A stretch of 55,256 bases of DNA from Micrococcales bacterium (GTDB taxonomy: Bacteria; Actinomycetota; Actinomycetes; Actinomycetales; Microbacteriaceae): NCBI GenBank assembly GCA_016212425.1, contig JACRGJ010000094.1, forward strand, positions 1 to 55,256, read 5' to 3'. The position numbers and the translations under genes are program-made. Positions 17,048-24,883 of this stretch are shown here, one piece after another; position 1 is the stretch's first letter, and each line of letters starts with the position of its first letter. The notes beneath the pieces are model-generated. The model saw only the letters and a list, made by a program, of their open reading frames with translations. It made no database searches and was not told the DNA's origin.

Positions 17048-17284
17048 TCAGTTCGTGCGGAGGAGCCCGGCCACCGACACATCCTCATCGAGAGAAGACC
17101 AGTGGATGCCCTCGCCACGACCGATCAGACGCCAGTCCGTCAACTGCGCCGGCGTGGCGTCCGCAAGACGGGGAAACCAGCTGAGCGGTGTCGCCAGAAC
17201 ACGACCGTCGCGCAGGGTCACGCGCAGGAAGCCCTCGACGACCTCGACCCCGATCGCGGAGGCGTCAACGACCGAAGTGGTCAT
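17048..17284 (-). CDS. DUF2442 domain protein
   Basis: A 78-residue protein with the DUF2442 pattern: VEVVEGFLRVTLRDGRVLATPLSWFPRL, followed by WRLIGRGEGIHWSSLDEDVSVAGLL. DUF2442 and DUF4160 genes are commonly encoded next to each other and have been suggested to be a toxin-antitoxin-like pair; the biochemical role is not settled. It overlaps the DUF4160 gene by 20 nt and runs antisense to the rhamnose operon, converging on the isomerase-like gene. Base composition is less GC-rich than the flanking sugar genes, consistent with later insertion. Confidence 0.85.
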   Translation of the reverse strand: MTTSVVDASAIGVEVVEGFLRVTLRDGRVLATPLSWFPRLADATPAQLTDWRLIGRGEGIHWSSLDEDVSVAGLLRTN

Positions 17285-17504
17285 GCCACGCCTCCTCAAA
17301 AGCCCGTCGATGCTGAACCACGATTCTACCGAGCGCCCTGGTCTCCGTTCCCGGAAGATCCGATCGCGCGAGCTGGACTGGGCCGAGCCAGAACTTCGCC
17401 GTGACGGCGCCTCGATCGCGCTCCACGTGGATGTGCGGCGGTTCCTCGCTCTCGTTGCTGTAGAAGAAGAATCGGTACGGTCCGATTCGTTCGACGGTCG
17501 GCAT
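17265..17504 (-). CDS. DUF4160 domain protein
   Basis: A 79-residue protein with the DUF4160 hallmarks: the family pattern IGPYRFFFYSNESEEPPHIHV and a following AKFWLGPVQLARS segment. Family members are small and usually partnered with DUF2442, which begins within the 3' end of this gene. Together they form a two-gene antisense unit between the isomerase-like gene and rhaD. The ATG at 17504 gives the full family length. A toxin-like role is only suggested by gene organisation. Confidence 0.85.
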   Translation of the reverse strand: MPTVERIGPYRFFFYSNESEEPPHIHVERDRGAVTAKFWLGPVQLARSDLPGTETRALGRIVVQHRRAFEEAWHDHFGR

Positions 17505-17569
17505 GAATCGATACCGTCCGAGACCGCCGACGATTCACGGAACCGTCGGCACGAGCTGTGGAGAACCGC

Positions 17570-19600
17570 ATGAGCACCGTCGACGACCTTCTCGCGCGCA
17601 GCAACCGCCTCGGCGCCGATCCGCGCAATACCAACTACGCCGGCGGCAACACCTCGGCGAAGGGCACCGGCACCGACCCGGTGACCGGGGCGGAGGTCGA
17701 GCTGCTCTGGGTGAAGGGCTCCGGCGGCGACCTCGGCACCCTCACCGAGAAGGGACTCGCGGCGCTGCAGCTCGACCGGGTGCGCGCCCTCCGCGGCGCC
17801 TACCGGGGCCTCGACCACGAGGACGAGATGGTCGCCGCGCTCGACTTCTGCCGCTTCGGCCCCGGCGGTGCGGCCCCCTCGATCGACACGTTCCTGCACG
17901 GGCTCGTCGATGCCCCGCACGTCGACCACCTGCATCCGGATGCCGGCATCGCGATCGCGACCGCCGCGGGCGGCGCGGCGCTGACCGAGCGGATCTTCGG
18001 CGAGAAGGTGCTGTGGGTGCCGTGGCGGCGGCCCGGCATCCAGCTCGGCATCGACATCGCCGACCTCAAGGACGCGCATCCGGATGCCGTCGGCGTCATC
18101 CACGGCGGGCACGGCATCACCGCGTGGGGCGCGACGAGCGCGGAGGCCGAGGCGAACAGCCTCTGGATCATCCGCACCGCGCAGGAGTTCCTCGACGCGC
18201 ACGGGACGGCCGCGCCCTTCGGCGCCCCGCGCCGCGGCTTCGCCGCGCTGCCGGAGCAGGAGCGGCGGGTCCGCGCGGCCGCGCTCGCGCCGAGCATCCG
18301 CGGGCTCGCCTCGCACGACGCGCCCACCGTCGGGCACTTCAGCGACGCGGATGCGGTGCTCGAGTTCCTCGCCTCGGAGAAGGCGCCGGCGCTGGCCGCG
18401 CTCGGCACCAGCTGTCCCGACCACTTCCTGCGCACCAAGGTCACGCCGCTGCTGCTCGACCTGCCCGCCGACGCCTCGATCGAGGACTCGATCGCGCGAC
18501 TGCGGGAGCTGCACGAGGCGTACCGCGACGACTACTCGGCGTACTACGCCCGACACGCGGATGCGGGCTCGCCGCCGATGCGCGGCGCCGACCCGGCCAT
18601 CGTGCTGGTGCCCGGCGTGGGGATGTTCAGCTTCGGGAAGGACAAGCAGACCGCGCGCGTCGCCGGCGAGTTCTACCTGAACGCGATCAACGTCATGCGC
18701 GGCGCCGAGTCGGTGTCGAGCTACGCGCCGATCCCCGAGAGCGAGAAGTTCCGCATCGAGTACTGGGCGTTGGAGGAGGCGAAGCTGCAGCGGATGCCGG
18801 AGCCCCGCTCGCACGCGACCCGCGTCGCCCTGGTGACCGGGGCGGCATCCGGGATCGGCAGGGCGATCGCGACCCGCCTGGCGGCCGAGGGTGCCTGCGT
18901 GGTCATCGCCGACCTGGACCTGGATAAGTCGCGAGCCGCCGCGGCGGAGCTCGGCTCGAGCGATGTCGCGATCGGCGTGCAGGTGGATGTGACGGATGCC
19001 GCGGCGATCGCCCGCGCTGTGGACGCGGCGGTGCTCGCCTTCGGCGGCCTCGACCTCGTCGTGAACAACGCGGGCATCTCGCTGTCGAAGCCGCTGCTGG
19101 AGACCACCGAGCGGGACTGGGATCTGCAGCACGACATCATGGCGAAGGGCTCGTTCCTGGTGTCGAAGGCGGCGGCGCGGGTGCTGATCGAGCAAGGGCT
19201 CGGCGGCGACATCGTCTACATCGCGTCGAAGAACTCGGTGTTCGCGGGGCCGAACAACATCGCCTACTCCGCCACGAAGGCCGATCAGGCGCACCAGGTG
19301 CGGCTCTTGGCCGTCGAGCTCGGCGAGCACGGGGTCCGCGTCAACGGAGTGAACCCCGACGGCGTCGTGCGCGGCTCGGGCATCTTCGCCAGCGGCTGGG
19401 GCGCCAACCGTGCCGCGACCTACGGCATCCCCGAGGAGAAGCTCGGCGAGTTCTACGCGCAGCGCACCATCCTGAGGCGCGAGGTGCTGCCCGAGACGGT
19501 CGCCAACGCGGTCGCGGTGCTCACCGGTCCCGAGCTCTCGCACACCACCGGCCTCCACGTGCCCGTGGACGCCGGCGTCGCCGCCGCCTTCCTGCGATGA
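17570..19600 (+). CDS. rhaD: Bifunctional rhamnulose-1-phosphate aldolase / short-chain dehydrogenase
   Basis: A 676-residue fusion. Residues about 1-420 are a class II aldolase/adducin domain (NTNYAGGNTSAKG, metal-binding HVDHLHPDAG and HGGHGITAWG) that splits L-rhamnulose 1-phosphate into DHAP and L-lactaldehyde. Residues about 420-676 are a short-chain dehydrogenase with the nucleotide motif TGAASGIG and catalytic Ser-Tyr-Lys region (IASKNSV, YSATK). Comparable fusions oxidise L-lactaldehyde to L-lactate. The ATG at 17570 is preferred over the GTG at 17558 because a GGAGA site lies just upstream of it. The gene resumes the rhamnose operon after the antisense DUF pair and may need its own promoter there. 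Confidence 0.93.
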   Translation: MSTVDDLLARSNRLGADPRNTNYAGGNTSAKGTGTDPVTGAEVELLWVKGSGGDLGTLTEKGLAALQLDRVRALRGAYRGLDHEDEMVAALDFCRFGPGGAAPSIDTFLHGLVDAPHVDHLHPDAGIAIATAAGGAALTERIFGEKVLWVPWRRPGIQLGIDIADLKDAHPDAVGVIHGGHGITAWGATSAEAEANSLWIIRTAQEFLDAHGTAAPFGAPRRGFAALPEQERRVRAAALAPSIRGLASHDAPTVGHFSDADAVLEFLASEKAPALAALGTSCPDHFLRTKVTPLLLDLPADASIEDSIARLRELHEAYRDDYSAYYARHADAGSPPMRGADPAIVLVPGVGMFSFGKDKQTARVAGEFYLNAINVMRGAESVSSYAPIPESEKFRIEYWALEEAKLQRMPEPRSHATRVALVTGAASGIGRAIATRLAAEGACVVIADLDLDKSRAAAAELGSSDVAIGVQVDVTDAAAIARAVDAAVLAFGGLDLVVNNAGISLSKPLLETTERDWDLQHDIMAKGSFLVSKAAARVLIEQGLGGDIVYIASKNSVFAGPNNIAYSATKADQAHQVRLLAVELGEHGVRVNGVNPDGVVRGSGIFASGWGANRAATYGIPEEKLGEFYAQRTILRREVLPETVANAVAVLTGPELSHTTGLHVPVDAGVAAAFLR

Positions 19601-19605
19601 CCGTG

Positions 19606-19677
19606 CCGTTTCGTCGGAGGACCCGGGTCCCGCCGCCCCGGAACGACCGAACCGGCGCGATCCTCCGACGAACGTGC
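19606..19677. repeat. Palindromic intergenic element, family 1, copy 2
   Basis: The left arm TTCGTCGGAGGA (near 19610-19621) pairs with the right arm TCCTCCGACGAA (19661-19672), extended on the right to AACGTGC as in other copies. It starts 6 nt after the rhaD stop and fills almost the whole gap to the kinase. The GTG used as kinase start (19674) lies in the right-arm extension, so the element supplies the translation start region. Confidence 0.85.
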
Positions 19678-21098
19678 AGGCGCCGGTGACCGGGACCGTC
19701 GCCGCGGTCGACCTCGGCGCCACGAGCGGCCGGGTGGTGCTCGGGCACGTCGGGGCCGGGGAGCTGCGGATCGAGCCGCTGGCGCGGTTCGCGAACGCGC
19801 CCGTGCGCACGCCGGACGGGCTGCACTGGTCGGTGCTCGAGCTGTACCGGGGCGTAGTGGAGGGCCTCGCCGCCGCCGTGCGTGCCGAACCGGAACTCGC
19901 CTCGATCGGCATCGACTCGTGGGCGGTCGACTACGGGCTGCTGCGGGAGGGCCGCCTGCTCGGCAACCCGTACTCCTACCGCGACGAGCGCACCGCCGCC
20001 GCGGTCCAGCGCGTGCACGCTCGCGTCTCACCCGCCGAGCTCTACGCGCGGAACGGACTCCAGCACCTGCCGTTCACGACGCTGTTCCAGCTCGACGCCG
20101 ACCGCGACGCGGGTGCGCTCACCCTCGCCGACCGGATGCTGCTCCTCCCCGACCTGCTCGCGCACTGGCTCACCGGCGCAGCCGTCGCCGAACGCACGAA
20201 CGCCTCCACCACCGGTCTCGTCGGAGTCGCCTCGGGCGAGTGGGACGCCGAGCTCGCGGCGCGAGTCGAGCTTCCCGCGGGCATCCTGCCGCCGCTGGTG
20301 GACGCCGGCACTGCCCTCGGCGGACTGCTGCCGACGGCATCCCGTGGCATCGGTGCCACCGCCGCGGTCGTGACCGCCGTCGGGTCGCACGACACCGCAT
20401 CCGCCGTCGTCGCGGTGCCCGCGGCGGATGCGGAGGTCGCCTACATCTCGTGCGGCACGTGGTCGCTCGTCGGGGTCGAGCTCGAGCGGCCCGTGCTGGG
20501 CGAGGCATCCCGGCTCGCCGGGTTCACGAACGAGGGCGGCGTGGACGGGCGCGTGCGGTACCTGCACAACGTCATGGGGCTCTGGCTGCTGTCGGAATGC
20601 ATCCGCGACTGGGAGCGCGACGGCGAGCGGATCGACCTCGCGCCGCTGCTCGCCGCGGCCTCCGCCGTCAGCATCCCGGTGCCGGTCTTCGACGCGGACG
20701 ATCCGGGCTTCCTCTCGCCCGGCGGCATGCCCGAGCGGATCGGCGCCTGGCTCGCCGCGCACGACCTTCCGGTGCCCGCCTCCCGCGCAGAGCTGGTCCG
20801 CTCGATCCTCGAGAGCCTCGCCGCTGCCTACGCGCGGGCGATCCGCACGGCCTCCGAACTCAGCGGACTGCGGGTGCGCGCGGTGCACCTCGTGGGCGGC
20901 GGCAGCAACAACGAGCTGCTCTGCCGACTCACCGCCGACGCGACCGGGCTTCCGGTGTTCGCCGGACCGGACGAGGCGACCGCCATCGGCAATGTGCTGG
21001 TGCAGGCCCGGGCGCTCGGGCTGATGTCGGGCTCCCTCGAGTCGCTGCGGTCACTCGTGGCCCGGGCGTTCCCCCCGCGCACGTACCTCCCCCGCTGA
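19674..21098 (+). CDS. rhaB: Rhamnulokinase
   Basis: A 474-residue FGGY-family sugar kinase. N-terminal AAVDLGATSGRVVLG is the ATP-binding phosphate loop; DSWAVDYGLL, SYRDERT, THDT-like SHDTASAV and ISCGTWSLVG are rhamnulokinase signatures, and GGGSNNELLCRLTADATGLPV is the C-terminal adenosine motif. It phosphorylates L-rhamnulose for the RhaD aldolase. The start is uncertain between GTG 19674, inside a repeat element, and the in-frame GTG 19686; neither has a good ribosome-binding site. It is the last gene of the operon and is followed by a strong hairpin. Confidence 0.92.
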   Translation: MQAPVTGTVAAVDLGATSGRVVLGHVGAGELRIEPLARFANAPVRTPDGLHWSVLELYRGVVEGLAAAVRAEPELASIGIDSWAVDYGLLREGRLLGNPYSYRDERTAAAVQRVHARVSPAELYARNGLQHLPFTTLFQLDADRDAGALTLADRMLLLPDLLAHWLTGAAVAERTNASTTGLVGVASGEWDAELAARVELPAGILPPLVDAGTALGGLLPTASRGIGATAAVVTAVGSHDTASAVVAVPAADAEVAYISCGTWSLVGVELERPVLGEASRLAGFTNEGGVDGRVRYLHNVMGLWLLSECIRDWERDGERIDLAPLLAAASAVSIPVPVFDADDPGFLSPGGMPERIGAWLAAHDLPVPASRAELVRSILESLAAAYARAIRTASELSGLRVRAVHLVGGGSNNELLCRLTADATGLPVFAGPDEATAIGNVLVQARALGLMSGSLESLRSLVARAFPPRTYLPR

Positions 21099-21124
21099 GC
21101 GGCGCGCCCGGGCGAGCGCGCCGC
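21099..21124 (+). terminator. Hairpin terminator of the rhamnose operon
   Basis: GCGGCGCGC (21099-21107) and GCGCGCCGC (21116-21124) are perfectly complementary with an 8-nt loop and begin immediately after the rhaB stop codon. There is no T run, as is frequent in this group. Confidence 0.65.
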
Positions 21125-21167
21125 GAGTCGGGCGTCGCGGGCGGGGTGACACGGCCCTCCGCGCACC

Positions 21168-21563
21168 TCATCCGATCCGGAGGACCTCGATGGCACAGGT
21201 CGGTCCCGTCGCGGCCGCGAGCCGGGAGTCGCTGGTCAGGAGTGGGGCATCGAGCGACTCGGCCAGTGCCACGTACATCGCGTCCCAGCCCCGGACCGTG
21301 TGCCGCAGTTCCCAGGCACGGCCGAGGAGAGGGCGGTGGTCGTACCGATCCCCTCGCCAGTCCTGCAGGTCCCGCAGGGCGAGCGCCGCCGCGGTGCTGT
21401 CGAGGCCGCCGAGGAGATGCTCGCGCCGGATGACGCCGAGCACCTCCACGTCGACGATGTGCGGAGCGGCCAGATCCTCGTCGAGGAACCGTCGGCGCAG
21501 GGGCTCCGCCGCGGCGCCCGCCGTGACCACCTCGTACAGGACGGAGGCGTCAACGACCAGCAT
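21168..21563 (-). CDS. vapC: VapC-type PIN-domain toxin ribonuclease
   Basis: A 131-residue PIN-domain protein. The conserved acidic residues are visible: Asp in MLVVDASVL, Glu in IVDVEVLGV, Asp in GWDAMYVALAE and Asp in LLTSDSRL. PIN toxins cleave RNA with Mg2+ in these pockets. The ATG at 21563 is preferred because it gives the standard VapC N-terminus and overlaps the antitoxin gene by 14 nt; an ATG at 21587 would add a nonstandard leader. It is the second gene of a two-gene toxin-antitoxin unit downstream of and convergent with the rhamnose operon. Confidence 0.9.
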   Translation of the reverse strand: MLVVDASVLYEVVTAGAAAEPLRRRFLDEDLAAPHIVDVEVLGVIRREHLLGGLDSTAAALALRDLQDWRGDRYDHRPLLGRAWELRHTVRGWDAMYVALAESLDAPLLTSDSRLAAATGPTCAIEVLRIG

Positions 21564-21795
21564 CGGGCCACGGGCCGCGCAGGTCATCGAGCGCCTCGAC
21601 GACCCGGGCGGAGGTCGTCGGCGCCGACCGCTGCCGGGTCCGCTCGAGCCACTCGCGCATGCTGGGGCGGGCGACGAGCCGGGCGGCTTCCGCGCGGAGC
21701 AGCTCGGGCACGGTCACGGCGGACTCGGCCGCGCGTCGCACCAGGGCGGCGTACACCTCGTCATCGAGGTCGCGGATCTGGATCGTCTTCGGCAC
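21550..21795 (-). CDS. vapB: VapB-type antitoxin
   Basis: An 81-residue protein with an N-terminal ribbon-helix-helix (MPKTIQIRDLDDEVYAALVRR, then AAESAVTVPELLRAEAARL) expected to bind operator DNA, and a C-terminal part (about 45-81) that would wrap the PIN toxin. The pattern is the FitA/VapB class. The order antitoxin then toxin with a short overlap is the normal arrangement, and the complex usually represses its own promoter, which would lie at about 21796-21839. Confidence 0.88.
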   Translation of the reverse strand: MPKTIQIRDLDDEVYAALVRRAAESAVTVPELLRAEAARLVARPSMREWLERTRQRSAPTTSARVVEALDDLRGPWPDAGR

Positions 21796-21839
21796 ATCCC
21801 GACTCTACATGCGCGGACGCATGCCGTCATGCGCATCCG

Positions 21840-22688
21840 TCACGAGGCCACGAGCTCCTGCCGCTGCCGTCCGAGCCCGTCGATCTCGAGCTCCAGCACA
21901 TCGCCGACCGCGAGGTAGGGGAACCGCCCCGAGAGCGCGACCCCCTCCGGGGTTCCGGTGAGCAGGAGGTCTCCCGGCTCGAGCGCGAGGTAGTGGCTGA
22001 GGTGATGCACGAGGTGGGCGACCGGGAAGATCAGATCCGCCGTGGTCGAGTCCTGCCGCGGCTGCCCGTCGACGAAGCTACGCAGCCGGACGTTCGTCGC
22101 GTCCAGCTCGTCGGCGGTCGCGAGCCACGGACCGAGCGGGCAGAATCCCGGCGCGCTCTTTCCCTTGCCCCACTGGCCGCCCGACTCGTCACGCTGCCAG
22201 GTGCGCTCGGACACGTCGTCGGCGAGCACGTACCCGGCGATGTGGTCGGCGGATGCGGCAGGCGAGTCGAGCTGCCAGGCCCGCGTGCCGATGACCACAC
22301 CCAGCTCGACCTCCCAGTCCACCGTCGTCGCCCCCGGGGGGATGGGCAACGGGTCGTTCGGCCCGGACACCGCATTCGGCGACTTGAAGAACACGATGGG
22401 CCACTCCGGCGGCGCGGACCCCGACTCCGCGGCGTGCGCGGCGTAGTTCTGCCCGATGCACACGATCGTGCCGGGCCGGGCCAGCGGCGATCCGATCCGC
22501 AGCCCGTCCGCATCGGGAAGCTCCGGTAGTGCGCCCGACGCCACGGCGGAGCGGATGCGGACCAGCCCCTCCGGGCTGAGCACTGCACCGTCGATGTCCG
22601 CGATCACGGGCCGAAGATCGCGAGCCTTGCCCCTGTCGAGCACCACCGGGACCTCGGCCCCCCGTTCGCCCAGTCGTGCGAGTCGCAT
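21840..22688 (-). CDS. Fumarylacetoacetate hydrolase family protein
   Basis: A 282-residue FAH-fold enzyme. The C-terminal domain carries IVCIGQNYAAHAAE, FFKSPNAVSGPND, the metal-binding DWEVELGVVIG and LLLTGTPEGVAL. Close functional relatives cleave 2,4-diketo-3-deoxy-L-fuconate or L-rhamnonate to pyruvate and L-lactate, or act on other acylpyruvates. The ATG at 22688 has AAGGAG 8 nt upstream. It is divergent from a GntR regulator and an L-lactate dehydrogenase and shares a central operator, which fits a lactate-yielding step; the exact substrate is inferred. Confidence 0.87.
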   Translation of the reverse strand: MRLARLGERGAEVPVVLDRGKARDLRPVIADIDGAVLSPEGLVRIRSAVASGALPELPDADGLRIGSPLARPGTIVCIGQNYAAHAAESGSAPPEWPIVFFKSPNAVSGPNDPLPIPPGATTVDWEVELGVVIGTRAWQLDSPAASADHIAGYVLADDVSERTWQRDESGGQWGKGKSAPGFCPLGPWLATADELDATNVRLRSFVDGQPRQDSTTADLIFPVAHLVHHLSHYLALEPGDLLLTGTPEGVALSGRFPYLAVGDVLELEIDGLGRQRQELVAS

Positions 22689-22775
22689 GCGGGATCTCCT
22701 TCTGGCGGCCCTACGACCGCCGCTTCGGAAGATCGTGCCACGGTCAGGCGACGCCGGCGTGACGATCCGATCGCC

Positions 22776-22792
22776 AGATTGTCTGACAATCT
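22776..22792. promoter_or_regulatory. GntR (FCD) operator palindrome
   Basis: AGATTGTCTGACAATCT is a perfect inverted repeat with 8-bp arms and one central base. Its core TTGTCTGACAA fits the TNGTNNNACNA-type sites of FadR-subfamily GntR regulators. It sits 16 nt before the GntR start codon in the divergent gap, where it could control both the FAH gene and the gntR-lldD pair. Confidence 0.8.
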
Positions 22793-22807
22793 GCTAGATT
22801 GCCTGTC

Positions 22808-23494
22808 GTGACCGGTTTGCGCGCCGTACTGCAGTCGGCGATCGCGGATGCCCTGCGCGACGAGGTGCTGGCCCTCGCCCTCGCGCCGGGCGAGAGCGTG
22901 ACCGAGGCGTCGGTGGCACTCCGGTACGGCTGCTCCCGGCCCACAGCGCGGGGCGCGATCGACCGCCTCGTCGCCGAGGGCGTGCTGCGCCGGGAGGCGC
23001 ATCGCGCGGCCCGCATCCCGGTGCTCGAGCGCGCCGACATCGTGGAGCTCTACGACGCGCGAGCGGTGGTCGAGACCGCCGCCCTCGCCGCGCTCGCCCG
23101 GATCGGTGCCGTGCCCCCCGCCGCGGTGGCCGCCAATCGCGCGCTCGCGACAGCGGGGCGTGACGCCGGGTTCGCCCGGGAGGACATCGCGTTCCACCGC
23201 TCGCTCATCGGCGGGCAGCCGAACCGCCGGCTCGTGCGCATGCACGACGGCCTCATGGGCGAGATCGAGCTGTGCATCGGACAGGTGCACGCGCACCGGC
23301 TGCTCTCCCCGAGCGAGATCGCGGCCGAGCACCGGCGCGTTCTGGATGCCGTGGTCGCCGCCGACCCGGAACTCGCCGCCGCGCGCGTCGGCGAGCACAT
23401 CCGCCACTCGCGCGACCGCATCCTGGCCCACTACGACCTCACCCACACCGACGCCGCCCGCCCCGACGCGGCCCACCCCGACGCCACCCCCTGA
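22808..23494 (+). CDS. GntR-family (FCD) transcriptional regulator
   Basis: A 228-residue regulator with an N-terminal winged helix ([43 protein letters not shown]) and a C-terminal FCD ligand domain (about 85-215) whose metal-binding pattern is seen in [11 protein letters not shown] and [10 protein letters not shown] plus [11 protein letters not shown]. The GTG at 22808 is preferred; an upstream TTG at 22799 would push the start toward the operator. The adjacent lldD gene suggests it senses L-lactate or a related hydroxy acid. The last residues are a His/Asp/Pro-rich low-complexity tail. Confidence 0.88.
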   Translation: MTGLRAVLQSAIADALRDEVLALALAPGESVTEASVALRYGCSRPTARGAIDRLVAEGVLRREAHRAARIPVLERADIVELYDARAVVETAALAALARIGAVPPAAVAANRALATAGRDAGFAREDIAFHRSLIGGQPNRRLVRMHDGLMGEIELCIGQVHAHRLLSPSEIAAEHRRVLDAVVAADPELAAARVGEHIRHSRDRILAHYDLTHTDAARPDAAHPDATP

Positions 23495-23510
23495 CCCTCG
23501 AAGGAGAACC

Positions 23511-24764
23511 ATGGTCGACCGACGCATCCCCCGGTGGCGCGATCTCGCGCCGCTCATGCAGTTCAAGCGCCCTGAGCTCGACCCCGTCGAGCGCCGACTG
23601 TCGAGGGCGCTGACGATCGCCGACCTGCGCCGGATCGCGAAGCGCCGCACCCCCACCGCACCCTTCGACTACACCGACGGCTCGGCCGAGCAGGAGCTCT
23701 CGATCAGCCGCGCGCGGCAGGCGTTCGAGGACATCGAATTCCACCCGGCGATCCTCCGTGACGTGTCGCGGGTCGACACCGGGTGGGAGGTGCTCGGCGC
23801 GCGGGTGGAGCTGCCGTTCGGCATCGCCCCCACCGGCTTCACCCGGATGATGCAGACCGAGGGCGAGGCGGCCGGCGCCGCCAGCGCGGCGGCGCACGGC
23901 ATCCCGTTCTCCCTGTCCACGATGGGCACCACCTCGATCGAAGACGTCGCTCGGGCGGGCGGGCCGGGCTCGCGGAACTGGTTCCAGCTGTACATGTGGA
24001 AGGACCGCGACCGCTCGATGGCGCTGGTGGACCGCGCCGCCGCCGCCGGCTTCGACACGCTCCTGGTCACGGTCGACGTGCCGGTAGCGGGGGCGCGGCT
24101 GCGCGACAAGCGCAACGGCATGACGATCCCGCCCGCTCTGACGCCCGGCACTGTGCTCGACGCCCTGCCGCGACCGCAGTGGTGGATCGACTTCCTCACC
24201 ACCGAGCCGCTCGCCTTCGCGTCGCTCGATCGCTGGTCGGGCACCGTCGCCGAGCTGCTGGACACCATGTTCGACCCCACCGTCACCTACGACGACTTCG
24301 CGTGGATCCGCGACCAGTGGCCCGGCAAGGTGGTCGCCAAGGGCGTGCAGACGGTGGCGGATGCGACGCGGCTCACGGAGCTCGGCGTCGATGCGGTGCT
24401 GCTGTCGAACCACGGCGGGCGCCAGCTCGACCGGGCGCCGATCCCGTTCCACCTGCTGCCCGAGGTGGTGCGCGAGGTCGGGCAGGACACCGAGGTGTGG
24501 CTGGACACCGGCATCATGTCGGGCGCGGATGTGGTGGCCTCCGTCGCGCTCGGCGCCCGCTTCACGCTCGTCGGTCGCGCGTACCTGTACGGGCTGATGG
24601 CCGGCGGGCGGCGGGGGGTGGACCGCGCGATCGAGATCCTCGGCGAGCAGGTCGCCCGCACGATGCGTCTCCTCGGCGTCACCTCCCTCGAGGAGCTCGG
24701 CCCCGAGCACGTCACGCAGCTGCAGCGCCTGACCCCCGTCGCGCGGGCGGGCGCGCGGGTGTAG
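23511..24764 (+). CDS. lldD: FMN-dependent alpha-hydroxy-acid (L-lactate) dehydrogenase
   Basis: A 417-residue flavoprotein of the glycolate oxidase/LldD family. Visible features: [52 protein letters not shown], the FMN/substrate motif [13 protein letters not shown] with the catalytic His, and [18 protein letters not shown]. It oxidises L-lactate (or a similar 2-hydroxy acid) to pyruvate and passes electrons to the respiratory chain or oxygen. The ATG at 23511 has AAGGAG 7 nt upstream. It follows the GntR gene by 16 nt and lies close to rhamnose genes that generate L-lactate. Confidence 0.92.
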   Translation: MVDRRIPRWRDLAPLMQFKRPELDPVERRLSRALTIADLRRIAKRRTPTAPFDYTDGSAEQELSISRARQAFEDIEFHPAILRDVSRVDTGWEVLGARVELPFGIAPTGFTRMMQTEGEAAGAASAAAHGIPFSLSTMGTTSIEDVARAGGPGSRNWFQLYMWKDRDRSMALVDRAAAAGFDTLLVTVDVPVAGARLRDKRNGMTIPPALTPGTVLDALPRPQWWIDFLTTEPLAFASLDRWSGTVAELLDTMFDPTVTYDDFAWIRDQWPGKVVAKGVQTVADATRLTELGVDAVLLSNHGGRQLDRAPIPFHLLPEVVREVGQDTEVWLDTGIMSGADVVASVALGARFTLVGRAYLYGLMAGGRRGVDRAIEILGEQVARTMRLLGVTSLEELGPEHVTQLQRLTPVARAGARV

Positions 24765-24766
24765 CA

Positions 24767-24839
24767 GCACGTTCGTCGGGGCATCCGGGCGGATCGGGCC
24801 TTGGGCGGTGGTTCGGCTCCCGTTCTCCGACGAACGTGC
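24767..24839. repeat. Palindromic intergenic element, family 1, copy 3
   Basis: GCACGTTCGTCGG (24767-24779) and CCGACGAACGTGC (24827-24839) are a perfect 13-bp inverted repeat enclosing 47 nt. It begins 2 nt after the lldD stop codon and lies before the LLM oxidoreductase gene, which starts at 24884. Confidence 0.9.
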
Positions 24840-24883
24840 ACCACCAACCCTGCGGCGAGCGCGCCGAAACGTAGGTTGGAGGC

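Noticed and set aside
17048-19912. A very long minus-strand open frame across rhaD and part of rhaB
   Set aside because: It is the antisense shadow of strongly coding plus-strand genes with known domains; only its last 78 codons match a real family (DUF2442).
22087-22100. GGACGTTCGTCGCG within the FAH gene as a fifth family 1 element
   Set aside because: Only part of one arm matches, there is no inverted partner nearby, and it lies in a conserved coding region.
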